Positions 20,207 through 28,788 of a stretch of 64,000 nucleotides of DNA are shown here, piece after piece; position 1 is the stretch's first letter; the number at the start of each line of letters is the position of its first letter. A model generated the notes under the pieces. It was not told the DNA's origin. It was given only the letters and a program-made list of their open reading frames with translations, and did not search any database. Made by a program: the position numbers and the translations under genes. Origin of the DNA: Stenotrophomonas bentonitica (GTDB taxonomy: Bacteria; Pseudomonadota; Gammaproteobacteria; Xanthomonadales; Xanthomonadaceae); NCBI RefSeq assembly GCF_002887735.1, contig NZ_PKQP01000012.1, positions 26,713 to 90,712 on the forward strand. Reading direction: 5' to 3'.

Positions 20207-21799
20207 TCAGGCAGCTTCGGCGACAGCGCCGCTGCTCTTGGGAACGGAGGTGCGGATCAGGTGATCAAAGGCGCTCAGTGCCGCAGTGGAACCGGCGCCC
20301 ATCGCGATGACGATCTGCTTGTACGGAACGGTCGTGCAATCGCCTGCGGCGAAGACACCCGGCACGCTGGTCTGGCCGCGGTCGTCGATCAGGATCTCGC
20401 CACGCGGTGACAGCGCCACCGTGTCCTTCAACCATTCGGTATTGGGCAGAAGACCGATCTGCACGAAGATGCCTTCCAGTTCCACCCGGTGCGAATCGCC
20501 ACCGACGCGGTCCTGGTAGACCAGGCCCGTCACCTTCTGGCCATCGCCCAGCACTTCCTGGGTGAGGGCGCTGGTGATGATGGTGACGTTGCCCAGGCTG
20601 CGAAGCTTCTTCTGCAGTACTTCATCGGCGCGCAGTTTGTCATCAAATTCCAGAAGGGTCACATGCGTCACAAGGCCCGCCAGATCGATCGCTGCTTCCA
20701 CGCCGGAGTTGCCGCCACCGATCACCGCCACGTGCTTGCCCTTGAACAACGGACCGTCGCAATGCGGGCAGTACGCCACGCCCTTGTTGCGGTACTGATC
20801 TTCGCCGGGCACGTTCATCTGGCGCCACCGTGCACCGGTGGAAAGGATCACCGAACGCGATTTCAGCGATGCACCGTTTTCCAGTTTGATTTCGACCAGG
20901 CCATCATCGCCGGCGGGCACCAGGGCGGTGGCGCGCTGCAGGTTCATGATGTCCACCTCGTACTCGCGCACGTGCTGTTCCAGCGCGGCGGCCAGCTTTG
21001 GACCTTCAGTTTCCTTGACCGAGATGAAGTTCTCGATCGCCATGGTGTCCAGCACCTGGCCACCGAAGCGTTCGGCGGCCACGCCGGTGCGGATGCCCTT
21101 GCGTGCGGCGTAGATCGCTGCCGCTGCGCCGGCCGGACCACCCCCCACCACCAGCACGTCGAACGGTGCCTTGGTGCTGAGCTTTTCGGCATCGCGCTTG
21201 GCCGCGCCGGTATCGAGCTTGGCCACGATCTGTTCCAGCGTCATGCGGCCCTGGTCGAACACTTCGCCGTTGAGGTACACGGTCGGTACGGACATGATCT
21301 GGCGCGCTTCCACCTCGGCCGGGAACAGGCCGCCATCGATCGCCACGTGCTGGATGCGCGGATTCAGCACCGCCGCCAGGTTCAATGCCTGCACCACGTC
21401 CGGGCAGTTCTGGCAGGACAGCGAGAAGTAGGTTTCGAAGCGGTACTCGCCTTCCAGGTTGCGCACCTGCTCGATCAGCTCGGCCGTGGCCTTGGACGGG
21501 TGGCCGCCAACCTGCAGCAGGGCCAGCACCAGCGAGGTGAACTCATGGCCCATCGGCAGGCCCGCGAACACCAGATGGATGTCCTGGCCGGGCGTGGTCA
21601 GCGCGAAAGAGGGCGTGCGCTCGCTGCTGTCGCGACGCACGTCCAGGCTGATCTGCGCCGACAGCGTGGTCAGCGTGTTGAGCAGCTCGAGCATCTCCTG
21701 CGACTTGGCGCCGTCATCCACGTGCGCCGTGATCTGGATCGGACGGGTGACACGTTCCAGATAGGTCTTCAGCTGGGACTGGAGGTTGGCATCCAACAT
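20207..21799 (-). CDS. ahpF: Alkyl hydroperoxide reductase subunit F
   Basis: 530 residues from ATG 21799, which has AAGGAG upstream. The N-terminal tandem thioredoxin folds end with the redox pair C129/C132 (SCQNCPD), identical in position to E. coli AhpF. A FAD domain ([19 protein letters not shown]) and a second redox pair in YCPHCDG follow. It passes electrons from NADH to AhpC. The first in-frame ATG at 21823 would add eight residues and lacks a ribosome site. Confidence 0.96.
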   Translation of the reverse strand: MLDANLQSQLKTYLERVTRPIQITAHVDDGAKSQEMLELLNTLTTLSAQISLDVRRDSSERTPSFALTTPGQDIHLVFAGLPMGHEFTSLVLALLQVGGHPSKATAELIEQVRNLEGEYRFETYFSLSCQNCPDVVQALNLAAVLNPRIQHVAIDGGLFPAEVEARQIMSVPTVYLNGEVFDQGRMTLEQIVAKLDTGAAKRDAEKLSTKAPFDVLVVGGGPAGAAAAIYAARKGIRTGVAAERFGGQVLDTMAIENFISVKETEGPKLAAALEQHVREYEVDIMNLQRATALVPAGDDGLVEIKLENGASLKSRSVILSTGARWRQMNVPGEDQYRNKGVAYCPHCDGPLFKGKHVAVIGGGNSGVEAAIDLAGLVTHVTLLEFDDKLRADEVLQKKLRSLGNVTIITSALTQEVLGDGQKVTGLVYQDRVGGDSHRVELEGIFVQIGLLPNTEWLKDTVALSPRGEILIDDRGQTSVPGVFAAGDCTTVPYKQIVIAMGAGSTAALSAFDHLIRTSVPKSSGAVAEAA

Positions 21800-21864
21800 C
21801 GAAAAACTCCTTGATTCAGGCAAGGGAACAGCGTCGACGAACCCCGCGGGTGCATCTGCGCGAC

Positions 21865-21938
21865 ATGGGGGTGAACCGAAACCGGCGCGTGGGGCACCGG
21901 CTTGGGTTCACCCCCATCCCCGGCGGGCGGGGATGGGG
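21865..21938. promoter_or_regulatory. Two mutually exclusive hairpins between ahpC and ahpF
   Basis: A 13-bp perfect arm ATGGGGGTGAACC (21865-21877) pairs with 21905-21917. The segment CCCCATCCCC (21912-21921) can instead pair with GGGGATGGGG (21929-21938). The two structures share bases and cannot both form. There is no T-run. This could protect ahpC mRNA or partly attenuate ahpF. Confidence 0.5.
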
Positions 21939-21950
21939 ATGGGATACGGC

Positions 21951-22514
21951 TTAGATCTTGCCGACCAGGTCCAGCGACGGGGTCAGGGTCTTCTCGCCTT
22001 CCTTCCACTTGGCCGGGCAGACCTGGTTCGGGTTGGCGGCGGTGAACTGGGCAGCCTTCAGCTTGCGCAGGGTCTCGGAGACGTCACGGGCGATCTCGTT
22101 GGAGTGGATCTCCAGGGTCTTGATCACGCCTTCCGGGTTGATGATGAAGGTGCCGCGCAGGGCCAGGCCTTCTTCTTCGATGTGCACGCCGAAGGCGCGG
22201 GTCAGCTGGTGGGTCGGATCGCCGACCAGCGGGAACTGGGCCTTGCCGACGGCCGGCGAGGTTTCGTGCCACACCTTGTGCGAGAAGTGCGTGTCGGTGG
22301 TGACGATGTAGACCTCGGCGCCAGCCTTCTGGAACTCGGCGTAATGGTCGGCGGCGTCTTCAATCTCGGTCGGGCAGTTGAAGGTGAACGCGGCCGGCAT
22401 GAAGATCAGCACGGACCAGTGACCCTTCAGGGTGCTGTCGGAGACCTTGATGAACTCGCCGTTCTGGTAGGCGTTGGCTTCGAACGGCTGGATCTGGGTG
22501 TTGATGAGCGACAT
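21951..22514 (-). CDS. ahpC: Alkyl hydroperoxide reductase subunit C (2-Cys peroxiredoxin)
   Basis: 187 residues from ATG 22514 with AGAGGA upstream. The peroxidatic cysteine is C47 in FTFNCPTE and the resolving one C166 in NQVCPAKW, as in E. coli AhpC. It reduces peroxides and is recharged by AhpF encoded next. A start at 22601 would add 29 unlikely residues. An OxyR-like dyad lies about 95-110 bp upstream. Confidence 0.97.
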   Translation of the reverse strand: MSLINTQIQPFEANAYQNGEFIKVSDSTLKGHWSVLIFMPAAFTFNCPTEIEDAADHYAEFQKAGAEVYIVTTDTHFSHKVWHETSPAVGKAQFPLVGDPTHQLTRAFGVHIEEEGLALRGTFIINPEGVIKTLEIHSNEIARDVSETLRKLKAAQFTAANPNQVCPAKWKEGEKTLTPSLDLVGKI

Positions 22515-22607
22515 CGTTGTTCCTCTTGGTGAAGGGGGTGGGTGAAGCGACCAACACAGGTTAGCGGCTTCGTTCCCATAAGGACAATCCATTGATTGCA
22601 TCTATGC

Positions 22608-22624
22608 GATAGTCATAGGCTATC
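22608..22624 (-). promoter_or_regulatory. OxyR-like operator upstream of ahpC
   Basis: GATAG-N7-CTATC matches one full half of the E. coli OxyR pattern ATAG-N7-CTAT-N7-ATAG-N7-CTAT; the second half towards ahpC is degenerate (ATGC, GGAT). Between it and the gene, TTGTCC-N18-TAACCT is a weak candidate promoter. The remaining 22625-22943 stretch up to prmC holds no gene that I can support. Confidence 0.55.
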
Positions 22625-22943
22625 AAAAGGGTCTGATCCTGCGAATGAATGGTGATGGCCATGGCCGTCAAAAACGTTGCAGCGCAATGACCAGCGGGCG
22701 GTGGCGGGTGATCGCTTCAATAGCTTCTGCATATGCGCCGCGGTGGGAACCTGAACGGCGCGGGGCGCCTCAGTGCCGGAACGCCCGGTTTTCCCACGGA
22801 ATTCGATAGCGGCTACGAATCTATATATGTAGTGGCGATGCGTAGTTTCAATCGCGTTGCTGCCGCCGAAGGCCCCTGGCGCACGCCTGGCCGACCGCTG
22901 CCGGTGCACTACACTGCGCGCCCCGACGTTGCTCCGATCCGCC

Positions 22944-23792
22944 ATGACTGCCGCCCCGCCAGACGTCCGCCAGCTGCTCGCCGATGCCGCCACCCGCCTG
23001 CCCGGTGTGGAGGGCAGGCACGACGCCGAACTGCTGCTGCTGCAGGTGCTGGAGCGTGAGCGCAGCTGGTTGTTCGCCCACGCCACCAATCCGGTCGCCC
23101 CCGCGCAGGTGGCCGCGTTCGAGGCCCTGCTCGCCAAGCGCCTCGCCGGCGAACCGGTGGCCTACCTGCTGGGCCGCCGCGGCTTCTGGACCCTGGACCT
23201 GGAGGTCAGCCCGGCCACCCTGATCCCGCGCCCGGAGACCGAACTGCTGGTCGAGCTGGCGCTGGCGCGGTTGCCCGCGGATACCCCGCTGCGGGTCGCG
23301 GATCTGGGCACCGGCAGCGGCGCGATCGCGCTGGCCCTGGCCAGCGAGCGGCCGTTGGCGCAGGTGATCGCGACCGACCTCAGTGAGGCGGCCCTGGCCG
23401 TGGCAGCGCGCAACGCGCAGCGCCACGCACTGGACAATGTCAGCTTCCGGCAGGGGGCGTGGTACGCGCCCCTGGCGGGCGAGCGCGTCGAGCTGATCGC
23501 CACCAACCCGCCGTACATCGCCAGCGACGACCCGCACCTGGCGCAGGGCGACCTGCGTTTCGAACCGGCCACCGCGCTGGCCTCCGGCCCCGATGGGCTG
23601 GACGACATCCGCCTGATCATCGACGGTGCGGCAGCGCACCTGCTTCCCGGCGGCTGGCTGCTGATCGAACACGGCTGGGACCAGGGTGAGGCGATCCGCG
23701 CGTTGTTGCGGCAGGCCGGTTTCCAGTCGGTCGCCACCGAGCGCGACCTGGAGCAGCGCGACCGGGTGAGCCTGGGCTGTCTGGCGGCCTGA
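22944..23792 (+). CDS. prmC: Release factor glutamine methyltransferase PrmC
   Basis: 282 residues from ATG 22944. SAM site [16 protein letters not shown] and the substrate-glutamine motif NPPYI are intact, with [10 protein letters not shown] ahead. PrmC methylates the GGQ glutamine of release factors. In many bacteria it follows prfA; here prfA is 25 kb away, so the usual hemA-prfA-prmC unit is split. The longer frame from 22857 is Arg/Pro-rich and not supported. Confidence 0.94.
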   Translation: MTAAPPDVRQLLADAATRLPGVEGRHDAELLLLQVLERERSWLFAHATNPVAPAQVAAFEALLAKRLAGEPVAYLLGRRGFWTLDLEVSPATLIPRPETELLVELALARLPADTPLRVADLGTGSGAIALALASERPLAQVIATDLSEAALAVAARNAQRHALDNVSFRQGAWYAPLAGERVELIATNPPYIASDDPHLAQGDLRFEPATALASGPDGLDDIRLIIDGAAAHLLPGGWLLIEHGWDQGEAIRALLRQAGFQSVATERDLEQRDRVSLGCLAA

Positions 23793-23892
23793 CCGTGCCG
23801 GCCCCGCGCCCACCCCGGGGCTAGAATGACCTGTCCACCGGGCCGCCGCGCAGCGTGATGCGGCGACTGTCATTCCACATGGAGTTCCTGTC

Positions 23893-24837
23893 ATGCGTAC
23901 GCTGTATCCCGCCATCACCCCTTACGACGTCGGCACCCTGAAGGTCGATGACCGCCACACGCTGTATTTCGAGCAGTGCGGCAATCCCGATGGCAAGCCG
24001 GTGGTGATGCTGCACGGTGGCCCGGGCGGCGGCTGCAGCGACAAGATGCGCCAGTTCCACGACCCGGCCAAGTACCGGATCATCCTGTTCGACCAGCGCG
24101 GTGCCGGCCGTTCCACGCCGCATGCGGACCTGGTCGACAACACCACCTGGGATCTGGTGGCCGACATCGAGACGCTGCGCGAGCACCTCAAGGTGGATCG
24201 CTGGCAGGTGTTCGGCGGCAGTTGGGGCTCGACCCTGGCACTGGCCTACGCGCAGACCCACCCGCAGCGCGTGACCGAGCTGGTCCTGCGCGGCATCTTC
24301 ATGCTGCGCCGCTGGGAGCTGGAATGGTTCTACCAGGAAGGCGCCAACCGCCTGTTCCCGGATGCGTGGGAGCACTACCTCAAGCCGATCCCGGCGGTGG
24401 AGCGCCACGACCTGATCTCGGCCTTCCATCGCCGCCTGACCAGCGATGACGAGGCCACCCGCCTGGCGGCGGCCAAGGCGTGGAGCGTATGGGAAGGGGC
24501 AACCAGCTTCCTGCACGTGGACGACGACTTCGTGAACAGCCACCAGGACCCGCAGTTCGCGCTGGCCTTCGCCCGCATCGAGAACCACTACTTCGTCAAC
24601 GGCGGTTTCTTCGAGGTGGAAGACCAGCTGCTGCGCGACGCGCACCGCATCGCCGACATTCCGGGCGTGATCGTGCACGGCCGCTACGATGTGGTCTGCC
24701 CACTGCAAAGCGCGTGGGAACTGCACAAGGCGTGGCCGAAATCGACGCTGGAGATCAGCCCCGCCTCGGGTCATTCCGCGTTTGAAGCGGAGAATGTCGA
24801 CGCGCTGGTGCGTGCGACCGATCGCTTCGCGGGTTGA
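23893..24837 (+). CDS. pip: Proline iminopeptidase (alpha/beta hydrolase)
   Basis: 314 residues with HGGPGGGCSDKMRQFHDP (oxyanion region), the nucleophile elbow GGSWGSTLAL, and the Asp and His of the triad in VHGRYDVVCP and SGHSAF. It removes N-terminal proline from peptides. Length matches the Xanthomonas enzyme of known structure. A GGAG ribosome site precedes the ATG. No signal peptide is present, so it is cytoplasmic. Confidence 0.95.
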   Translation: MRTLYPAITPYDVGTLKVDDRHTLYFEQCGNPDGKPVVMLHGGPGGGCSDKMRQFHDPAKYRIILFDQRGAGRSTPHADLVDNTTWDLVADIETLREHLKVDRWQVFGGSWGSTLALAYAQTHPQRVTELVLRGIFMLRRWELEWFYQEGANRLFPDAWEHYLKPIPAVERHDLISAFHRRLTSDDEATRLAAAKAWSVWEGATSFLHVDDDFVNSHQDPQFALAFARIENHYFVNGGFFEVEDQLLRDAHRIADIPGVIVHGRYDVVCPLQSAWELHKAWPKSTLEISPASGHSAFEAENVDALVRATDRFAG

Positions 24838-24844
24838 TGGAGAC

Positions 24845-24967
24845 GTGCCGACCAACGGTCGGCACCTACCGGGTCACCCCCAGACGTCGCGCGGTGGATC
24901 ACGACCGTTGGTCGTGATCGCCATCGCCCCGTGCACCATGCGGTGGATCACGACCGTTGGTCGTGAT
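24845..24967. repeat. Cluster of three SMAG/REP-type palindromes
   Basis: Hairpins at 24845-24869 (GTGCCGACC type), 24894-24919 and 24942-24967 (GATCACGACC-gtt-GGTCGTGATC type). The last two lie in an exact 28-bp direct repeat at 24891-24918 and 24940-24967, spaced 49 bp, showing recent local duplication. They fill the gap between the convergent pip and lysR genes. Confidence 0.8.
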
Positions 24968-24975
24968 GCGGCGGG

Positions 24976-25863
24976 TTACCAATCACCGCCCAACAACGCT
25001 TCGGCCAACACCTGCAGCTTCGGTGAGGCCTGCCGCGAGGGCGGGTAGACCAGCGACAGCACCCGGCTGCGGCCTTCGAAGGGCTGCAGCACCCGCTGCA
25101 GCCGGCCGTCGGCCAACGCATCGGCCACCGCGAAATCCATCACCTGCACGATGCCGATCCCGGCCAGGGCGCCCTCGACCAGCGGGTCGCCGCTGTCGAA
25201 CACCATCCGCGCCGGCGGGGTGAACTCGCGCAGCTGGCCATCGGCCTCGCGGAACTGCCAATCCACCAGCCGCCCGCTGCGCAGATTGCGCACCGCCAGG
25301 CAGGCGTGATCGTGCAGCGCATCCACGGTGGCCGGTTCACCGTGCTGCGCGAGGTAGGCGGGGGAGGCGACGGTGACCCAGTTCAACGGCCGCAGGGGGC
25401 GCGCCACCATGCGCACATCGCTGATCGGCCCGGTGCGCAATGCGGCGTCGAAGCCTTCCTCGACCAGATCGACCAGCCGGTCGTTGAGCACCAGCTCGAA
25501 CTGCAGTTGCGGGTGTGCCGCCATCAACTGCCCGGCCAGCGGCACCAGCACCTTGCGCCCGAACATCGACGGCGCCGTCAGTTTCAGCACGCCCGACGGC
25601 GTGGAGGGGCGATCACCCAGCCGACGCTCGGCATCCTCCAGCCCGCTCAGCAGCGGCGCGCAGTGCTCGACGAACTGGCGGCCATCCGGGGTCAGGCTGA
25701 CGTTGCGGGTGTTGCGGTGAAGCAGGCGCACGCCAAGCGCGCTCTCCAGCCGCCCGATCGCGCGCGACAACCCGGATTGACTGATCCCCAGCTGACAGGC
25801 GGCGAGGGTGAAACTGCGCGCCTCTGCCACTTGCACCAGCATGCGCACGGCGTTGAGATCCAT
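24976..25863 (-). CDS. LysR-family transcriptional regulator
   Basis: 295 residues with a helix-turn-helix (FTLAACQLGISQSGLSRAIGRLE) and a substrate-binding domain opening GVLKLTAPSMFGRKVL, typical of the CrgA/DmlR-like subgroup. It is divergent from an MFS drug/proton antiporter across 110 bp, the usual layout for a regulator of its neighbour. The effector is not predictable. The dyad GATAT-N9-ATATC at 25884-25902 in the shared region is a candidate operator. Confidence 0.9.
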   Translation of the reverse strand: MDLNAVRMLVQVAEARSFTLAACQLGISQSGLSRAIGRLESALGVRLLHRNTRNVSLTPDGRQFVEHCAPLLSGLEDAERRLGDRPSTPSGVLKLTAPSMFGRKVLVPLAGQLMAAHPQLQFELVLNDRLVDLVEEGFDAALRTGPISDVRMVARPLRPLNWVTVASPAYLAQHGEPATVDALHDHACLAVRNLRSGRLVDWQFREADGQLREFTPPARMVFDSGDPLVEGALAGIGIVQVMDFAVADALADGRLQRVLQPFEGRSRVLSLVYPPSRQASPKLQVLAEALLGGDW

Positions 25864-25883
25864 GACGTCCTCCGATTCATGCG

Positions 25884-25902
25884 GATATGCATGACAGATA
25901 TC
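25884..25902. promoter_or_regulatory. Candidate LysR-type operator between lysR and MFS gene
   Basis: GATAT-N9-ATATC, a T-N11-A-like interrupted dyad in the 110-bp divergent region, 21 bp upstream of the lysR ATG. Assignment rests on position and symmetry only. Confidence 0.35.
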
Positions 25903-25973
25903 GAAGTATCCGGGTTTATTTATGAAGCGTCATCAATGAGACTGCCCACCTTCTTACGCAGTACCGAGTCGGC

Positions 25974-27419
25974 ATGACCTCCCCCCTGTCTCCCGCTGGC
26001 GCGCCGGCGCCCGCATTTCCACGCCTCGCCCTGGCTCTGCTGGCGATGGCCCAGCTGATCATCGCGCTGGATTCCACGATCATCTTCGTCGCCCTGCACG
26101 AGATGGGCACGCAGCTGCAGATCAATGCCCAGCAGCTGCAGTGGATCGTCAGTGGCTATACGGTGGCCTTCGGCGGCTGCCTGCTGCTTGGCGGCCGTGC
26201 GGCCGATCTGCTGGGCCGACGCCGTATCTATCGGCTCGGCATGGCGCTGTTCGCGCTGGCCTCGCTGGTGGGTGGGTTCAGCAACAGTGCGTGGCTGCTG
26301 ATCGCCGCCCGCGCGGTCCAGGGCATCGGCGCGGCGCTGCTGTTCCCGGCCACGCTGGCGCTGATCAACACGATCTACGCCGAAGGCGCGCCGCGCAACC
26401 GCGCGCTGGCGATCTGGTCGATGGCCAGTGCGGGCGGCCTGGCCTTGGGCACCCTGCTCGGTGGCGTGCTCACCCAGAGCTTCGGGTGGGCCTCGGTACT
26501 GCTGGTGATCGTCCCCTTCGCCGGTGGCTGCGCGCTGCTGGGCGGCTGGTGGCTGCCGCGCGATCCCGCGCCGCTGGCGGGCCGCTCGTTCGATCTGGCC
26601 GGCTGTGTCACGGTGACCCTCGGCGGCAGCCTGCTGGTCACCACGCTGGTGCAGGGCCCGGAGTGGGGCTGGCTGGCGCCGCGCACGCTGATCTGTCTGG
26701 TGGTATCGGCGGTGATGCTGGCCGCCTTCGTGCAGATCGAACGCCGCAGCCGCGACCCGCTGATGCAGTTCTCGCTGCTGCGCCTGCGCAGCCTGCGTGC
26801 GGCGATGCTGCTGACCATGCTGTTCATGAGCAGCTACGGCGTGCAGTACTACTTCCTGGCGCTGTATTACCAGGATGGCTACGGCTGGAGTGCGCTGCAG
26901 GCTGGCCTGGCGTTTCTGCCACCCACCCTGGTGTGCACCTTCGGCATCCGCATCGCCGAGCGCATGCTTGCGCAGCGTTCGCCGCGCCAGGTGCTGGCGG
27001 TGGGCATGCTGGCCGGTGCGATCGGCATCGCCGCGGTCGCCGTTGCGTTGCCGTATGGCGCGACCTACTGGGCGCTGCTGCCGGGCATCGTGGTGCTCAG
27101 CCTCGGCCAGGGCATCACCTGGACCTCGATGTGGATCGTGGCCGGGCAGGGCGTGCCGGCCGCGCAGCAGGGCGTGGCCTCGGGCATGGCCGCCACCGCG
27201 CAGCAGATCGGCGGTGCGCTGGGCCTGGCGCTGCTGGTGATGGTGGCCAACGCCGGTCGTGGCAGCGCCGGTGCCAGCAGCGACGCGGCCCTGCAGGGCA
27301 TGATCCACGCGCAGTACGGTGCGGCACTGTTCGCGTTGCTGGGCGTGGGCGTGGCGCTGTGGCTGCGGCCGCAGCAGGACCGTGCAGCGCCCACGCCGGT
27401 GTGCGCGGGCGAAGGGTGA
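25974..27419 (+). CDS. DHA2-type MFS multidrug efflux transporter
   Basis: 481 residues with about 14 hydrophobic segments. Motif A-like GGRAADLLGRRRIYRLG, motif C-like WSMASAGGLALGTLLGGVL and the first-helix pattern ALDSTIIFVAL identify a drug:proton antiporter of the EmrB/QacA type. No adjacent EmrA-type membrane fusion protein exists, so it would act alone in the inner membrane. The divergent LysR gene is the likely regulator. Confidence 0.9.
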   Translation: MTSPLSPAGAPAPAFPRLALALLAMAQLIIALDSTIIFVALHEMGTQLQINAQQLQWIVSGYTVAFGGCLLLGGRAADLLGRRRIYRLGMALFALASLVGGFSNSAWLLIAARAVQGIGAALLFPATLALINTIYAEGAPRNRALAIWSMASAGGLALGTLLGGVLTQSFGWASVLLVIVPFAGGCALLGGWWLPRDPAPLAGRSFDLAGCVTVTLGGSLLVTTLVQGPEWGWLAPRTLICLVVSAVMLAAFVQIERRSRDPLMQFSLLRLRSLRAAMLLTMLFMSSYGVQYYFLALYYQDGYGWSALQAGLAFLPPTLVCTFGIRIAERMLAQRSPRQVLAVGMLAGAIGIAAVAVALPYGATYWALLPGIVVLSLGQGITWTSMWIVAGQGVPAAQQGVASGMAATAQQIGGALGLALLVMVANAGRGSAGASSDAALQGMIHAQYGAALFALLGVGVALWLRPQQDRAAPTPVCAGEG

Positions 27420-27434
27420 ATCGATCACCAAGCC

Positions 27435-28244
27435 TTACCCAGGCGGCAGTGCGTCCAGTTGCGGCTGCAGGGCGGTGAAGATCCGCGCCAGGCGCTGTGC
27501 CCACGCCTGCTGGCCAGCGGCATCGGCAATCAGGTCCTGGCGGATCTCCAGCTCCACGTGCACCAGCCCGCGGCCTTCGCCATGCACCGGCACGGCGTAG
27601 TCGCTGGTGCTGCTGACGGCGTAGGGCTGGTTGTCGCCCACCACCAGGTCGCCTTCATCGCGCAGCGCCTGCAGCAGGGGAAGCGCGAATCGCGTGTCGC
27701 GGTGGTACAGCACGCCGGCATGCCAAGGCCGCGCAGCGTCATTCATCACCGGGGTGAAGCTGTGCATCATCACCAGCACCGTCGGCCGGGCCTGCGCGTG
27801 GCGGGTATCGAGCTCGGCATCGATGCGCGCATGGTAGGGCGCGTGGATCGCGTCGATGCGCTGCTGTCGCTGCGCCGCTGTCAGGCGCTGATTGCCGGGA
27901 ACGACGGTAAGGTCACTGACCGCCGGCATCAGCGTGGGCGAAGCCAACGGCCGGTTGCAGTCGATCACCAGCCGCGAATATGTCTGCGTGATCGCCCAGG
28001 CATCCAGCAGCCGTGCCAGTTCCACGGTGACCCCGGCGATGCCGATATCCCAGCCGATGTGGCGGTCCAGCTCGGCCTGCGGCAGGCCGAGATCGTCCAA
28101 TGCGGCCGGCACCTGCTGGCCGGCGTGGTCGGCGATCAGCACGAAGGACGAACGGCCCTGCGCCTGATGCACGGTAAACGCGGCCGGGTCGGCCGGCCTG
28201 AGCAGTGATGCGCCGGTATGTGGATGGAACAGCGAATCAGCCAC
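27435..28244 (-). CDS. N-formylglutamate amidohydrolase-family protein
   Basis: 269 residues. DHAGQQVPAALDDLGL, HIGWDIGIAGVT, SRLVIDCNRP and MMHSFTP are family blocks containing the conserved His, Asp and Glu zinc ligands; VHVELEIRQDL closes the domain. HutG-type members release glutamate from N-formylglutamate in histidine breakdown, but no hut gene is nearby, so another formyl or acyl amide may be the substrate. It overlaps the Nudix gene by 8 bp at the end of a leftward operon. Confidence 0.85.
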   Translation of the reverse strand: MADSLFHPHTGASLLRPADPAAFTVHQAQGRSSFVLIADHAGQQVPAALDDLGLPQAELDRHIGWDIGIAGVTVELARLLDAWAITQTYSRLVIDCNRPLASPTLMPAVSDLTVVPGNQRLTAAQRQQRIDAIHAPYHARIDAELDTRHAQARPTVLVMMHSFTPVMNDAARPWHAGVLYHRDTRFALPLLQALRDEGDLVVGDNQPYAVSSTSDYAVPVHGEGRGLVHVELEIRQDLIADAAGQQAWAQRLARIFTALQPQLDALPPG

Positions 28245-28788
28245 GCGGGGTCCCGTCCAGGTGGTGTTCGATCATCCACAGCCCGGCCCACAGCTTGGCA
28301 TCCAGCTCGTAGCCCTGGCCCATCTTTTCGACCAGCCACGCCGCGGCGCGGGCGCGGGGAATCTCGTGCACGGTGATGTCTTCGCTGGCATCGCCGCCGC
28401 CTTCACCGACCTTGCGCAGGCCGGTGGCACGCACGAAGGCGATCTTCTCGCTGCTGGCACCGGAGGAGGTCGGGCCGATCATCAGCACTTCAGCGTGGTC
28501 GGCGGTCCAGCCGGTTTCTTCCTCCAGCTCGCGCACCGCCGAGACCTCGATGGATTCACCGGCATCGATGTCGCCTACCAGGCCGGCGGGCATTTCGATG
28601 GTCCTGGCCTGCAGCGGTATGCGGAACTGCTCGACGAACAGCACGGTGTCTTCGGGGGTGACCGCAATGATGATCGCGGCCAGGCCACCGGCGTGGGTAC
28701 GCTCGCTGTACTCCCACGTGCCGCGCACGACCATGCGCTGGTACTTGCCTTCAAAAACGACCTTGGGGGCTTGCGTATCGGGGCTCAT
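28237..28788 (-). CDS. Nudix hydrolase, ADP-ribose pyrophosphatase-like
   Basis: 183 residues from ATG 28788, which overlaps the exonuclease stop as ATGA. The Nudix box is complete: GDIDAGE followed by REL, EE and G at the right spacing (VRELEEETGW). MPAGLVGDI upstream fits ADP-ribose or nucleotide-sugar hydrolases. The longer reading frame extending to 28980 is Arg-rich antisense of the exonuclease and was dropped. It is the third gene of a four-gene operon. Confidence 0.9.
   Translation of the reverse strand: MSPDTQAPKVVFEGKYQRMVVRGTWEYSERTHAGGLAAIIIAVTPEDTVLFVEQFRIPLQARTIEMPAGLVGDIDAGESIEVSAVRELEEETGWTADHAEVLMIGPTSSGASSEKIAFVRATGLRKVGEGGGDASEDITVHEIPRARAAAWLVEKMGQGYELDAKLWAGLWMIEHHLDGTPRG

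Noticed and set aside
22733..23059. Small plus-strand frame in the ahpC-prmC gap
   Set aside because: It overlaps the prmC start in another frame, has no recognisable domain and no ribosome site.
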